Positions 56,189 to 64,000 of a stretch of 64,000 nucleotides of DNA are shown here, one piece after another. The translations under genes were made by a program, and so were the position numbers. Origin of the DNA: Paenibacillus protaetiae. Lineage in GTDB: Bacteria; Bacillota; Bacilli; Paenibacillales; Paenibacillaceae. The stretch covers positions 2,168,501 through 2,232,500 of the forward strand of contig NZ_CP035492.1 of assembly GCF_004135365.1 (NCBI RefSeq), written 5' to 3'. Below the pieces are notes generated by a model, which saw only the letters and a program-made list of their open reading frames with translations, made no database searches and was not told the origin of the DNA. Each line of letters begins with the position of its first letter. Position 1 is the first letter of the stretch.

Positions 56189-56986
56189 CTAGTGCACTTC
56201 CTTTCGTTTTTTTGCCCATTCCATGACGAGCAGCAGTCCTACGGAAAATGCCGCAAGCACTAACGCCACTACGTTGGCGGCCACGACATTAAAGTTCTCT
56301 ACATCCTGATAAACCAGCGTCGTAGCAGTTTGCGTTTTGTTGATAATATTGCCGGATACGACCAGCACGGCGCCAAATTCGCCAAGCGTCCGGGCCACTG
56401 TAAGCACAACGCCGTAAATGACGCCCCAGCGGATCGACGGCCAGGTCACTTTCCAGAACGTATACCACGGATAAGCTCCCAGCATCGTAGACGCTTCCTC
56501 CTGCTGGGACCCGATTTCTTGCAATACCGGCATCACCTCGCGCACCATGAGCGGGAAGGTTACGAACAAGGTCGCGATGACCATGCCGGGAAGCGCATAA
56601 ACAATCGGGATGCCCGCTTGGTTCAGAAGCGAACCGGCTGCAGTGTCCGGACCAAGCAGCAGCACAATCATCAAACCGCCGATCACCGGCGAGACCGCAT
56701 AGGGCAAATCGACGATACTGTTAAGCAGTCTTTTCCAACGGGAGGAGAGCCAGGCGGCGCGGACGAGATAAACAGCCAGCATCACGCCGAACAATGTATT
56801 AATAACGGTTACGATCACCACAATAATGCCGGTCATCATTAAAGCATGCAGCGCTTCCGGGCGCGCCAGCCCGTTTATAAAACCATCCCAGCCTTCCGAC
56901 CAGGAGCTTGTGAATATTTTAAGGAGAGGAATAATAAGAAGCAGCAAAAAGACGATATACGTTAAGGCAATCCACAGCTTTCTCAT
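56189..56986 (-). CDS. cysW: Sulfate ABC transporter permease CysW
   Basis: A 265-residue inner-membrane permease with six predicted helices. The binding-protein-dependent transport motif (EEASTMLGAYPWYTFWKVTWP) is where the EAA loop contacts CysA. The start overlaps the cysT stop by four bases (ATGA), and the stop is two bases before cysA. Confidence 0.93.
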   Translation of the reverse strand: MRKLWIALTYIVFLLLLIIPLLKIFTSSWSEGWDGFINGLARPEALHALMMTGIIVVIVTVINTLFGVMLAVYLVRAAWLSSRWKRLLNSIVDLPYAVSPVIGGLMIVLLLGPDTAAGSLLNQAGIPIVYALPGMVIATLFVTFPLMVREVMPVLQEIGSQQEEASTMLGAYPWYTFWKVTWPSIRWGVIYGVVLTVARTLGEFGAVLVVSGNIINKTQTATTLVYQDVENFNVVAANVVALVLAAFSVGLLLVMEWAKKRKEVH

Positions 56987-57786
56987 TGGCCGCTCCTCCT
57001 TGCCTGCAGAAGGTTAACGGTCCATAAAATAAGAAATGAAAACGTCAGCAGCAATACGGATACGGCTGCCGCGCCTTGCGGATTGTCGCTTTCAATCTGG
57101 CCATAAATATAAACGGAAGCGATAAGGGTTTTGCCGGGGATATTGCCGGCTACAAGCACCACCGCGCCAAATTCGGCAAGCGCCCGGGAAAAAGCAAGCA
57201 TAGCGCCGCTTATAATACCCGGCAGCATGGAAGGCAGTACAATGCGGACAAACGTAAGCGCTTTGGTTGCGCCCATCGTGTAGGCCGCTTCCTCCTCCGA
57301 ACGGTCAAGCTCCTCCAGCAGCGGCTGGACGCCGCGAATGACAAACGGGAAAGTGACAAACACCATCGCAATCACAATAGCCGGTTCATGAAATACAATC
57401 TCCAGCCCCATCTTGCCAAACCAGCTGCGCGGACCAAGCAGAAGAAGAATCATTAAGCCGCCGACGGCTGTCGGCAAAGCAAACGGCAAATCAACGAGGC
57501 TGTTCAGCAGGCTTCTGCCGGGAAAACGGTAGCGGATAAGCACCCAGCCAATCATCGTGCCAAGCAGGATGTTAACGACCGTTGAAATAACCGCCAGTTT
57601 AACTGTGAGCAGAACGGATTTCCAAGCAAGAGGGTCGGCAATGCTTTCCCAGAAAGGGTTCCAGCCTGCCGAGAAAGATTGTGTATAAATGCCAATAATA
57701 GGACAAACGATAAGGATGATAAAATACAGCATGACTGCGCCGCGGAACCCAAAATGCCATTTGCGGCTGCGAAACAATGCGTTCAC
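56983..57786 (-). CDS. cysT: Sulfate ABC transporter permease CysT
   Basis: A 267-residue inner-membrane permease, the partner of CysW, with six predicted helices and the EAA loop EEEAAYTMGATKALTFVRIV. The start is GTG at 57786 with GGAGGTT 11 bases upstream. It is first in the operon; a CymR-like operator and promoter lie upstream at 57846-57880. Confidence 0.93.
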   Translation of the reverse strand: MNALFRSRKWHFGFRGAVMLYFIILIVCPIIGIYTQSFSAGWNPFWESIADPLAWKSVLLTVKLAVISTVVNILLGTMIGWVLIRYRFPGRSLLNSLVDLPFALPTAVGGLMILLLLGPRSWFGKMGLEIVFHEPAIVIAMVFVTFPFVIRGVQPLLEELDRSEEEAAYTMGATKALTFVRIVLPSMLPGIISGAMLAFSRALAEFGAVVLVAGNIPGKTLIASVYIYGQIESDNPQGAAAVSVLLLTFSFLILWTVNLLQARRSGQ

Positions 57787-57845
57787 TTGTGACTTAACCT
57801 CCAGACCGTCGGCTCGAGCCGTGGGGCAAACCGTATCAACTGTAT

Positions 57846-57880
57846 AATTCCTATTATATTACTAGGTATTTTTAATTTAA
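57846..57880 (-). promoter_or_regulatory. Promoter and CymR-like operator of the sulfate operon
   Basis: AATTCCTA-N9-TAGGTATT (57846-57870) is an inverted repeat with one mismatch, resembling the ATTCCTAT/ATAGGAAT sites of the cysteine regulator CymR. On the minus strand, TTAAAT (57880-57875), 16 bases and TATAAT (57858-57853) form a promoter that the repeat overlaps. Repression by a CymR-like Rrf2 protein when cysteine is plentiful would follow. Confidence 0.6.
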
Positions 57881-57953
57881 CAGATGCATGGTGCACCCGT
57901 CAATCCTAAAATTAGTAACGTATGGAAGCCTTATTTCCACATATTGGAATGCG

Positions 57954-57989
57954 AAAAAACGCCCGCAGGCTGTATGGCCTGCGGGCGTT
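57954..57989 (-). terminator. Terminator of the YigZ-family gene
   Basis: AACGCCCGCAGGC pairs perfectly with GCCTGCGGGCGTT around a 6-base loop; on the minus strand it is followed by TTTTTTCGC. Confidence 0.9.
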
Positions 57990-57995
57990 CCCCTG

Positions 57996-58631
57996 CTATT
58001 CCCCTTCAATATAATAGACGCTATCGCCTTTGCTCAGAACAGCTTGGCCTTGCGTCAGATCGGTCATCCACGCGATAAAAGCATCCGCTTCCGGCTCTTC
58101 AGGCAGGCACCGGACGATAACCCTGTCGGTAAAATCCGTTCCGCCTACCCGTACGGCACGGCCGTGCAGCTCATTTTCCAGCTTGCCGTACCACGTATAA
58201 TCGACGTCCACGTACACCTCTCGGTGCAGCACACGCACAATTTCGCCAGCCGCTTCAATGCCGGCTACCGCACCGTCCGTATACGCGCGCACTAAGCCGC
58301 CTGCGCCAAGCATAATGCCGCCGAAATAACGGGTAACGACAACGGCGACGTTCTTAAGCCCTTTGTTTTTGATCACTTCCAGGATCGGTTTGCCCGCCGT
58401 GCCGCTTGGCTCGCCGTCGTCGGACGCTTTCTGGAACTGGTCGCGCTCGCCAACAAGATAAGCCGAGCAGTTATGGGTGGCGCTCCGGTGCTGCCGTTTG
58501 ATTTCCTCGATAAAAGCGATCGCTTCCTCTTCGGTTTCAACCGGCTTCGCATGCCCGATAAAACGGGATTTTTTAATAACAACTTCTTCCGTTCCCTCTT
58601 GCCTGATCGTGCGGTAGCGGACCAGATTCAT
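57996..58631 (-). CDS. YigZ/IMPACT-family protein
   Basis: A 211-residue protein of the UPF0029/IMPACT family (YvyE in Bacillus). The N-terminal domain has VIKKSRFIGHAKPV, HNCSAYLVG and the conserved DDGEPSGTAGKPIL and VTRYFGGIMLGAGGLVRAY. The C-terminal part is DUF1949-like. The function is uncertain; eukaryotic relatives affect translation control. Start ATG 58631 has GGAAAG upstream. Confidence 0.9.
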   Translation of the reverse strand: MNLVRYRTIRQEGTEEVVIKKSRFIGHAKPVETEEEAIAFIEEIKRQHRSATHNCSAYLVGERDQFQKASDDGEPSGTAGKPILEVIKNKGLKNVAVVVTRYFGGIMLGAGGLVRAYTDGAVAGIEAAGEIVRVLHREVYVDVDYTWYGKLENELHGRAVRVGGTDFTDRVIVRCLPEEPEADAFIAWMTDLTQGQAVLSKGDSVYYIEGE

Positions 58632-58732
58632 CAGCTTTCCTCTCCCATAAGTTCATACTTATGCCACAATCCAAACTTTCTGCCGTGACCGGCCTTTGGC
58701 AATGATAGCGTGTGGCATAGGTGTCATTATTA

Positions 58733-58791
58733 TAAAAAAAGCGGCGCTCGGCGGGAAGCCGGCCGATGGACCGTTCCTGCCAAAGCGCCGC
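58733..58791 (-). terminator. Terminator of pgi
   Basis: GCGGCGCT (58741-58748) pairs with AGCGCCGC (58784-58791), with inner GGC/GCC pairs; on the minus strand it is followed by seven T. Confidence 0.8.
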
Positions 58792-58816
58792 TGCTTATGC
58801 ATAAGCTGTCGGCTTA

Positions 58817-60166
58817 TTACAGACGAGCTTCCAGCTCGGCTTTTTCTTTCTCGAAGCCTGGTTTGCCCAGAAGCGCAAACATGTTCGTTTTGTATGCTTC
58901 AACGCCCGGTTGGTCGAACGGATTCACGCCCGACAGGTAACCGCTGATGCCGCAAGCTTTCTCGAAGAAGTATACAAGGTAGCCGAACGTGTAAGGCGTC
59001 ATGTCGGCAATGTTTACGATAAAGTTAGGTACTTGACCGTCCGTATGCGCAAGCAATGTGCCTTGGAACGCTTTTTTGTTGACGAAGTCCATCGTTTTGC
59101 CAGTCAGGAAGTTCAAGCCGTCCAGGTTGTCTTCGTCATGGCCAATCGTAATATGCTCGGCAACCTCACCCACTTGGATAACCGTTTCGAAGATGTTGCG
59201 GTTGCCCTCTTGGATGAATTGGCCCATCGAGTGAAGGTCAGTCGAGAAATCGACGGAAGCCGGATAGATGCCTTTATAGTCTTTGCCTTCGCTTTCGCCA
59301 AACAGCTGTTTCCACCATTCGGACACGAAGTGCAGGTTTGGTTCGTAGTTCACGAGAATTTCCGTTACTTTACCTTTGCGGTACAGCGCGTTGCGGGCTG
59401 CAGCGTATTGGTAAGCTTCGTTCTCGGCAACGTTAGGGTTGCTGTAAGCATCACGAGCGTCAGCAGCGCCTTTCATCATTGCTTCGATGTCGATGCCAGC
59501 CGTTGCGATAGGCAGAAGGCCTACAGCTGTCAGCACCGAGTAGCGGCCGCCTACGTCATCCGGAATGACGAAGGACTCGTAGCCTTCTTCCGTTGCAAGC
59601 TTTTTCAAAGCGCCTTTTGCTTTGTCTGTCGTTGCGTAGATGCGTTTGCGTGCTTCTTCTTTGCCGTATTTTTGCTCCAGCGCTTCGCGGAACACGCGGA
59701 ATGCGATAGCAGGCTCCGTCGTTGTGCCGGATTTGGAGATAACGTTGATCGACCAGTCGCGGCCTTCCAGCACTTGCAGCAGGTGCGTTACGTACGTGGA
59801 GCTGATGTTGTTGCCTGCGAAAAATACTTGAGGCGTTTTGCGTTCTTCTTTTGGCAAAACGTTGTAGAACGAATGCGACAGCATTTCGATAGCAGCGCGC
59901 GCGCCAAGGTAAGAGCCGCCGATGCCGATTACAACCAGCACTTCGGAGTCGCCTTGGATTTTGGCAGCAGCCTTCTGAATGCGTGCGAATTCTTCTTTAT
60001 CGTAGTTAACCGGAAGGTCGATCCAGCCGAGGTAGTCGGATCCTGCTCCCGTTCCTTTATGTAACATTTCATGCGCAGCCTTGATTGGTTCAGCGAAATA
60101 GTCGATTTCATGCTGGCCAACAAAAGAGAGCGCTTTGCTGTAGTCGAATTGAACTGTTTTGCTCAT
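58817..60166 (-). CDS. pgi: Glucose-6-phosphate isomerase
   Basis: A 449-residue glycolytic enzyme that interconverts glucose-6-phosphate and fructose-6-phosphate, of the shorter Firmicute type. Signature blocks are [35 protein letters not shown] and [15 protein letters not shown]. The ATG at 60166 has GGAGG about 11 bases upstream; an in-frame start at 60184 adds six residues without support. It is monocistronic with its own terminator. Confidence 0.96.
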   Translation of the reverse strand: MSKTVQFDYSKALSFVGQHEIDYFAEPIKAAHEMLHKGTGAGSDYLGWIDLPVNYDKEEFARIQKAAAKIQGDSEVLVVIGIGGSYLGARAAIEMLSHSFYNVLPKEERKTPQVFFAGNNISSTYVTHLLQVLEGRDWSINVISKSGTTTEPAIAFRVFREALEQKYGKEEARKRIYATTDKAKGALKKLATEEGYESFVIPDDVGGRYSVLTAVGLLPIATAGIDIEAMMKGAADARDAYSNPNVAENEAYQYAAARNALYRKGKVTEILVNYEPNLHFVSEWWKQLFGESEGKDYKGIYPASVDFSTDLHSMGQFIQEGNRNIFETVIQVGEVAEHITIGHDEDNLDGLNFLTGKTMDFVNKKAFQGTLLAHTDGQVPNFIVNIADMTPYTFGYLVYFFEKACGISGYLSGVNPFDQPGVEAYKTNMFALLGKPGFEKEKAELEARL

Positions 60167-60462
60167 TGGGTAATTAACCTCCATTTGGCATATATTGTAG
60201 TATGGGCACCTATCCTCTGTTTTAGCGCTTCAATAAGAATATCGAATTTGAACATTAAAAACAAGTTTTTACACGATGAAATATCGATGAAGAAACTTTA
60301 TAATAAAGATAAACATCCTTTATGGCATTAAAGCACGTAAAGCTTTTTGCGAATGGCTGCTATTGCCCCGCAGGGAGACTGCACAGTTACCTGCATCTTG
60401 ATCGGGGAATACATAGAACTTGTACAGGCATGTTTGGGATGAATAAGGGAGGCAAATTTGCG

Positions 60463-61370
60463 ATGAAAAAAATCGGATTTATCGGGCTTGGCGTTATGGG
60501 TTACGGCATGGCGGCCAATCTGATTCAAAAACAATTTGACGTTACCGTCTATAACCGCACCGCAGGCAAAGCGGACGAGCTGGTGAAGCTTGGCGCCAAA
60601 GAAGCGGCTTCCGCGGCCGATGCCGGGCGCGATGCGGATGTAATTATTACGATGATCAGCAACGACGATGCGATCCGTGAAGTCTATTACGGCGGCAAAG
60701 GCGTACTGGAAGCGGTGCGGCCCGGCGTGATCGTCATCGACAGCAGCACGATTTCGCCGTCTCTGGCGCGCGAGCTCGCGAACAGCGTCGAACAGCGCGG
60801 CGGGAAGTTTCTGGACGCACCGGTTACGGGCAGCAAGCCGGCAGCCGATGCCGGTACGCTCGTGTTTATGGTTGGCGGCGATTCGGATACGCTGGGCGGC
60901 GCCATGGATGTGCTGAACGCGATGGGCACCAAAATCATTCCGATGGGCCTGAACGGTACCGGAGCTGTAGCGAAGCTGGCACATAATACGATCGTGGGCA
61001 TCAACATTGCAGCCTTGTCCGAAGGCCTCGCCATCGCAACAAGCGGCGGCCTGGACGGGCAGGCGTTCCTCGAGCTGGTCAAAGCAGGCAGCGCCGGCAG
61101 CAAGCAGGCGGAGCTGAAGGGCGACAAGCTGCTTACGGGCAACTACGATGTCCAGTTCTCGCTGGCGCTTATGCTGAAGGACCTGAAGCTGTCTTCCGTG
61201 CTGTCGGACAACATGAACGTACCTACGCCAATGCTGGAAGCGGCCAAAAGCTTGTTTGTCATCGGCGAAACGATGGGCTCTCCGGCCTTGATATGTGCAG
61301 CGTCGGCCAAACGTACGAGCAGTGGACCGGCCGCAAGTTCAGCGAAAGCACGCAAGCGGCGAAAAAATAG
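60463..61370 (+). pseudogene. NAD(P)-dependent beta-hydroxyacid dehydrogenase, frameshifted near the C-terminus
   Basis: A member of the 3-hydroxyisobutyrate dehydrogenase / 2-hydroxy-3-oxopropionate reductase family. The Rossmann motif is KKIGFIGLGVMGYGMA, substrate loop FLDAPVTGSKPAAD, and the catalytic Lys is in AKLAHNTIVG. As read, the frame leaves the family after LFVIGE. Adding one A to the AAA run at 61268-61270 gives GENDGLSGLDMCSVGQTYEQ and a stop at 61370, about 302 residues, the normal ending. A terminator follows. The ATG at 60463 has GGGAGG upstream; an in-frame extension to 60322 is not supported. Confidence 0.85.
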
Positions 61371-61523
61371 CCGCCGTGCCGGCGTACAGCCGGCTGCAGC
61401 GCAAGCCCGGAGGCAGTTGGTTGCCGACGAGCTGCAGTCTTGCAGCGAGGCCCCGCCGCAACTTTACAACACCGCCTGCGGACGATTATAATAGCTATAA
61501 CTTTATACGCACGTTTCATTGGA

Positions 61524-61559
61524 GGAGCCTGTCATCGACGGGCTCCTTCTCTTTTTTTT
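61524..61559 (+). terminator. Terminator after the dehydrogenase gene
   Basis: GGAGCC pairs with GGCTCC around an 11-base loop, followed by TTCTCTTTTTTTT. Confidence 0.75.
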
Positions 61560-61604
61560 CGGCTATACTTTACAATTGGGAACGTTCAGGAGGGAACAAG
61601 GCTA

Positions 61605-62885
61605 ATGGAACAGCAGGCTTATTATGCCATCGCTATATTTCTGGTTGTATACGCGCTGATCATCTCTGAGAAAATTCACCGCACGATTGTGGCTATGCTA
61701 GGCGGCACACTCGTTATCGCACTTGGCATCGTGGATCAGGCCGAAGCCATCCGCCATATTGATTTTAATACGTTGGGGCTTCTTATCGGCATGATGATAA
61801 TCGTGAATATTACAGCGGATACCGGCGTATTTGCTTACGCGGCGTTATGGGCCGCCAAAAAAGCAAAAGGCGATCCTGTCCGCATCCTGATTGCGCTCAT
61901 GCTGATAACAGCTGTCGCTTCCGCATTTCTGGACAATGTCACGACCGTCCTGCTAATTGTCCCTGTTACATTCAGCATTGCCAGGCAGCTAAACGTCAGT
62001 CCTGTGCCCTATTTGTTTACGCAAATTATGGCGTCCAATATCGGCGGCACGGCTACGCTGATCGGCGACCCGCCCAACATTATGATCGGCAGCGCCGTCA
62101 AAGAGCTGACGTTTATGGCGTTCATTAACAATTTGGCGCCGATTGCGACAGTTATTTTGCTCGTGCATATCCCGCTGTTTTTGCTGCTGTTCCGCAAGCA
62201 GCTGCGAACAGCACCGGAGCATAAGGAAAAGTTAATGCAGCTTGAACTGACGGGAATGATCACGGACCGGAAACGGCTGGCTCTATCGGGTTCTATCCTG
62301 CTGTTCACAATGGCTGGTTTTGTGCTGCATTCGTTTTTGCATCTCGAGTCCGCCACCGTAGCGCTTGCAGGCGCCTTTATCCTGCTTCTGCTGACTGGCG
62401 AACGCACCATGGAGCATGCCCTTACCCGTGTGGAATGGGGGACGATCTTTTTTTTCACCGGGCTGTTTGTACTGGTGTCCAGCTTGGAGCAGACAGGTGT
62501 AATTGAGCGTCTCGCCTCCGAGGCGATCGGCTGGACCGGCGGCGATCCGGTTGCAACTTCGATGCTTATTTTGTGGATGAGCGCTATCGCCTCCGCATTT
62601 CTGGACAACATCCCTTTTGTCGCGACGATGATTCCGATGATTCAGGAAATGGGCCAAATGGGGGTAATTCATCTGGAGCCGCTGTGGTGGTCGCTGTCGC
62701 TTGGCGCTTGCCTCGGCGGCAACGGCACCTTGATTGGCGCCAGCGCCAATCTGATTACGGCGGGGCTGGCCGCGAAGGAAGGTCACCCGATCAAATTCGC
62801 CGCCTATATAAAAATTGCCTTTCCGCTTATGCTGCTGTCTATCGCCATTTGCAGCATTTATATTTATTTGCGTTATTTGATGTAA
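61605..62885 (+). CDS. ArsB/NhaD-family ion permease
   Basis: A 426-residue inner-membrane transporter with about 11 helices. It shows the internal repeat of the ion-transporter superfamily: AVASAFLDNVTTVLLIVPV and AIASAFLDNIPFVATMIPM are the paired inverted motifs, with TATLIGDPPNIMIG and NGTLIGASANLITAG as matching loops. Members carry arsenite, Na+/H+, citrate or other anions; this one resembles the uncharacterised YbiR/SLC13-P-protein branch. No arsR or arsC is nearby, so arsenite is not favoured. ATG 61605 has AGGAGGG upstream. Confidence 0.88.
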   Translation: MEQQAYYAIAIFLVVYALIISEKIHRTIVAMLGGTLVIALGIVDQAEAIRHIDFNTLGLLIGMMIIVNITADTGVFAYAALWAAKKAKGDPVRILIALMLITAVASAFLDNVTTVLLIVPVTFSIARQLNVSPVPYLFTQIMASNIGGTATLIGDPPNIMIGSAVKELTFMAFINNLAPIATVILLVHIPLFLLLFRKQLRTAPEHKEKLMQLELTGMITDRKRLALSGSILLFTMAGFVLHSFLHLESATVALAGAFILLLLTGERTMEHALTRVEWGTIFFFTGLFVLVSSLEQTGVIERLASEAIGWTGGDPVATSMLILWMSAIASAFLDNIPFVATMIPMIQEMGQMGVIHLEPLWWSLSLGACLGGNGTLIGASANLITAGLAAKEGHPIKFAAYIKIAFPLMLLSIAICSIYIYLRYLM

Positions 62886-62973
62886 AAGAAACAAGGGTGA
62901 TTTGCTGCGGCAGCCGGCATCGCCGGATAGCAGACGCGAAAGAAAGGTGCAGCGCAATCATCTGCAGGCTTAC

Positions 62974-63016
62974 GCACAAGAGGGCTGTCCGATTGAATCG
63001 GACAGCCCTCTTGTGC
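62974..63016. repeat. 21-bp perfect inverted repeat
   Basis: Arms 62974-62994 and 62996-63016 are exactly complementary over 21 bp with a one-base centre. It lies between the permease and the amidase remnant. No T-run follows on either strand. Confidence 0.85.
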
Positions 63017-63027
63017 TGCTGGTGCTG

Positions 63028-63508
63028 CTAAAGCCTCTGCTGCTCTGTTGTCTGCTGCTGCATGCCGCTGCGGATGGTTGCCAGTGCCTGTTCAAAGTCA
63101 AAGTCAGGCGCCAGGCGAAGCTTGGTCGCTTGGTCGCCTGCTCGTAGCCGCAAGCCAGCTTCAGCAGCACCGGCTCGCTGAATGCCGAGCCAATAAACGT
63201 AATGCCCTGCGGTCCTTTCATCGCATAACCGCCAGGCGCAATGACGCCTTCCTCGGCGTAACCGCCGGGGACCGTAATGGACGGGTAGCCGGCACGCGCC
63301 GCAACATCGTTCAAATTCTCATCACCTAAGCGGAGCAGCGCATCCAGCCGGTAACGAGAAATCGCTGCGCTTCCGCGATCGCTAGCGTATCCGGGTTTAA
63401 TTCGATGACAGAGCGGATCAGGTTGTCGTATTGGCCGACGCGCTCCAAATTCCAAGCTGTCAGCTGCTCCGACGACAATATCCGCTTCTCCATCGCATCC
63501 TGCGGCAC
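63028..63508 (-). pseudogene. Amidase-family remnant with internal deletion
   Basis: The first part (from 63508, or ATG 63493) resembles amidase N-termini (SVIELNPDTLAIAEA). It is joined directly to the far C-terminal part (LNDVAARAGYPSITVPGGY; ITFIGSAFSEPVLLKLACGYEQATK). The central amidase-signature region with the Ser-Ser-Lys triad, some 350 residues, is gone. The C-terminal end is also broken by an 8-bp tandem duplication (GACCAAGC twice near 63122-63140); with one copy removed the frame runs LRLAPDFDFEQALATIRSGM to a stop at 63028. This is a decayed gene. Confidence 0.82.
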
Positions 63509-63536
63509 TTATCTAATCCCTTCACCGCTTCGGCTA

Positions 63537-64000
63537 TCAGCCTTTATCTTCCTTCAAAAGGCCGTAATACGCTACGTCCTCGTACACGCCCCATTTCTTA
63601 ATATGCTGCCGGAATGTGCCTTCATGCCGCATCCCGATTTTGGCCATTACATGTGTGGAAGCCGGATTTTTGGTCATGGCTGCCGCCCAAACGCGGTTCA
63701 GCTTCAGCTCGTCAAACGCATAACGGACAACCCGTTCCGCCGCCTCTGTCATATAGCCTTTATTCCAATACGGCTTGCCAAGCCAATAAGCAAGCTCTGC
63801 ACGGTTATGCGTCTTGTCGATATGCAAACCGACTAAGCCCATAAACGACCCGGAGCTTTTGTCCAATATGCCAAAGGAATATCCGCCGCCCTTGCGCGCA
63901 ACCTCCATCCGGTACTGGATAAAAGAATCCGCCGCCCCTTTCGGGTATGGATGAGGAATCGTAAGCGTTGTGCTCGCGATATCGTGATCATTAATAAGCA
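63537..64000 (-). CDS. GNAT-family acetyltransferase (RimJ/RimL-like), 5' end outside the window
   Basis: The last 154 or so residues of a ribosomal-protein-type or related N-acetyltransferase are visible; the frame stays open to position 64000. Motifs are GLVGLHIDKTHNRAELAYWLG, PYWNKGYMTEAAERVVRYAF and NPASTHVMAKIGMRHEGTFR, the usual RimJ/RimL order. The ATG at 63908 is internal because the upstream 30 codons (DHDIASTTLTIPHPYPKG) match the family. Confidence 0.88.
   Translation of the reverse strand, partial: LINDHDIASTTLTIPHPYPKGAADSFIQYRMEVARKGGGYSFGILDKSSGSFMGLVGLHIDKTHNRAELAYWLGKPYWNKGYMTEAAERVVRYAFDELKLNRVWAAAMTKNPASTHVMAKIGMRHEGTFRQHIKKWGVYEDVAYYGLLKEDKG

Noticed and set aside
57787-57960. 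S-box (SAM) riboswitch before the sulfate operon
   Set aside because: The leader is too short and lacks the conserved S-box core; a protein operator fits better.
58910-60064. A 384-codon rightward open frame over pgi
   Set aside because: Antisense shadow of pgi; no start signal and unnatural composition.

Overview
The window looks like a chromosomal segment of a spore-forming low-to-mid GC Firmicute, most likely Paenibacillus or a close relative. The signs are a GC content near 50%, strong AGGAGG-type ribosome sites, a Leu T-box in front of ilvBNC, a SigI/RsgI pair, a LipL-type octanoyltransferase, an L20-type infC leader, and a PspA operon with DUF4178 and DUF4247 partners. I see no rRNA or tRNA genes, insertion sequences, prophage or CRISPR array. 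This is core and housekeeping chromosome with some decayed loci.

Layout: 1-3.4 kb holds the lipL 3' end, an IDEAL-domain gene and a divergent cidR / cidAB pair. 3.4-7.5 kb holds odhA-odhB (2-oxoglutarate dehydrogenase). 7.9-13.3 kb holds pepA, a sporulation-type histidine kinase and sigI-rsgI. 13.4-14.7 kb holds a zinc-ribbon protein and a peroxiredoxin behind a Fur/PerR-type box. 14.7-19.9 kb holds branched-chain amino-acid synthesis (T-box, ilvB, ilvN, ilvC, then a separate leuB). 20-23.9 kb holds an acetyltransferase, a glycine-rich membrane protein and a four-gene envelope-stress operon (pspA, DUF350-like, DUF4178, DUF4247 lipoprotein) behind a perfect ECF SigmaW-type promoter. 23.9-25.3 kb holds infC-rpmI-rplT with its leader. 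25.3-29.7 kb holds two glycosyltransferases, a PAP2 phosphatase and trmB. 30-37.3 kb holds two radical-SAM enzymes, a broken ytqB, a VOC protein, manA and a secreted HtrA-like protease. 37.4-41 kb holds remnants of an M20 peptidase and a peptide-ABC ATPase, then a GntR-uxuA-uxuB operon for hexuronate use. 41.2-46.6 kb holds an Rrf2 regulator, mqnB-mqnD (futalosine menaquinone route), DinB, a broken epimerase and small genes. 46.8-53.8 kb holds a UvrD-like helicase, an aldo/keto reductase, a CtpA-type protease, a HAD phosphatase and a universal stress protein. 54-57.8 kb holds the sulfate transporter cysT-cysW-cysA-sbp. 57.9-64 kb holds a YigZ-family protein, pgi, a beta-hydroxyacid dehydrogenase, an ArsB/NhaD-type permease, an amidase remnant and a partial acetyltransferase.

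Two themes deserve attention. First, five otherwise normal genes (pepA, ytqB, a TIGR01777 epimerase, cysA, a beta-hydroxyacid dehydrogenase) are each broken by what looks like one missing base in a short homopolymer. Adding one base restores a conserved family C-terminus in every case. That pattern points to sequencing error more than biology. It contrasts with two true-looking remnants: the M20/ABC fusion and the amidase, which carries an internal deletion plus an 8-bp duplication. Second, regulation is unusually readable: a T-box, an L20 leader, SigmaW and SigmaI promoter candidates, a Fur-type box, a perfect GntR operator and a CymR-like operator. The best candidate for a less-described system is the SigmaW-driven PspA/DUF350/DUF4178/DUF4247 operon with its glycine-rich neighbour.
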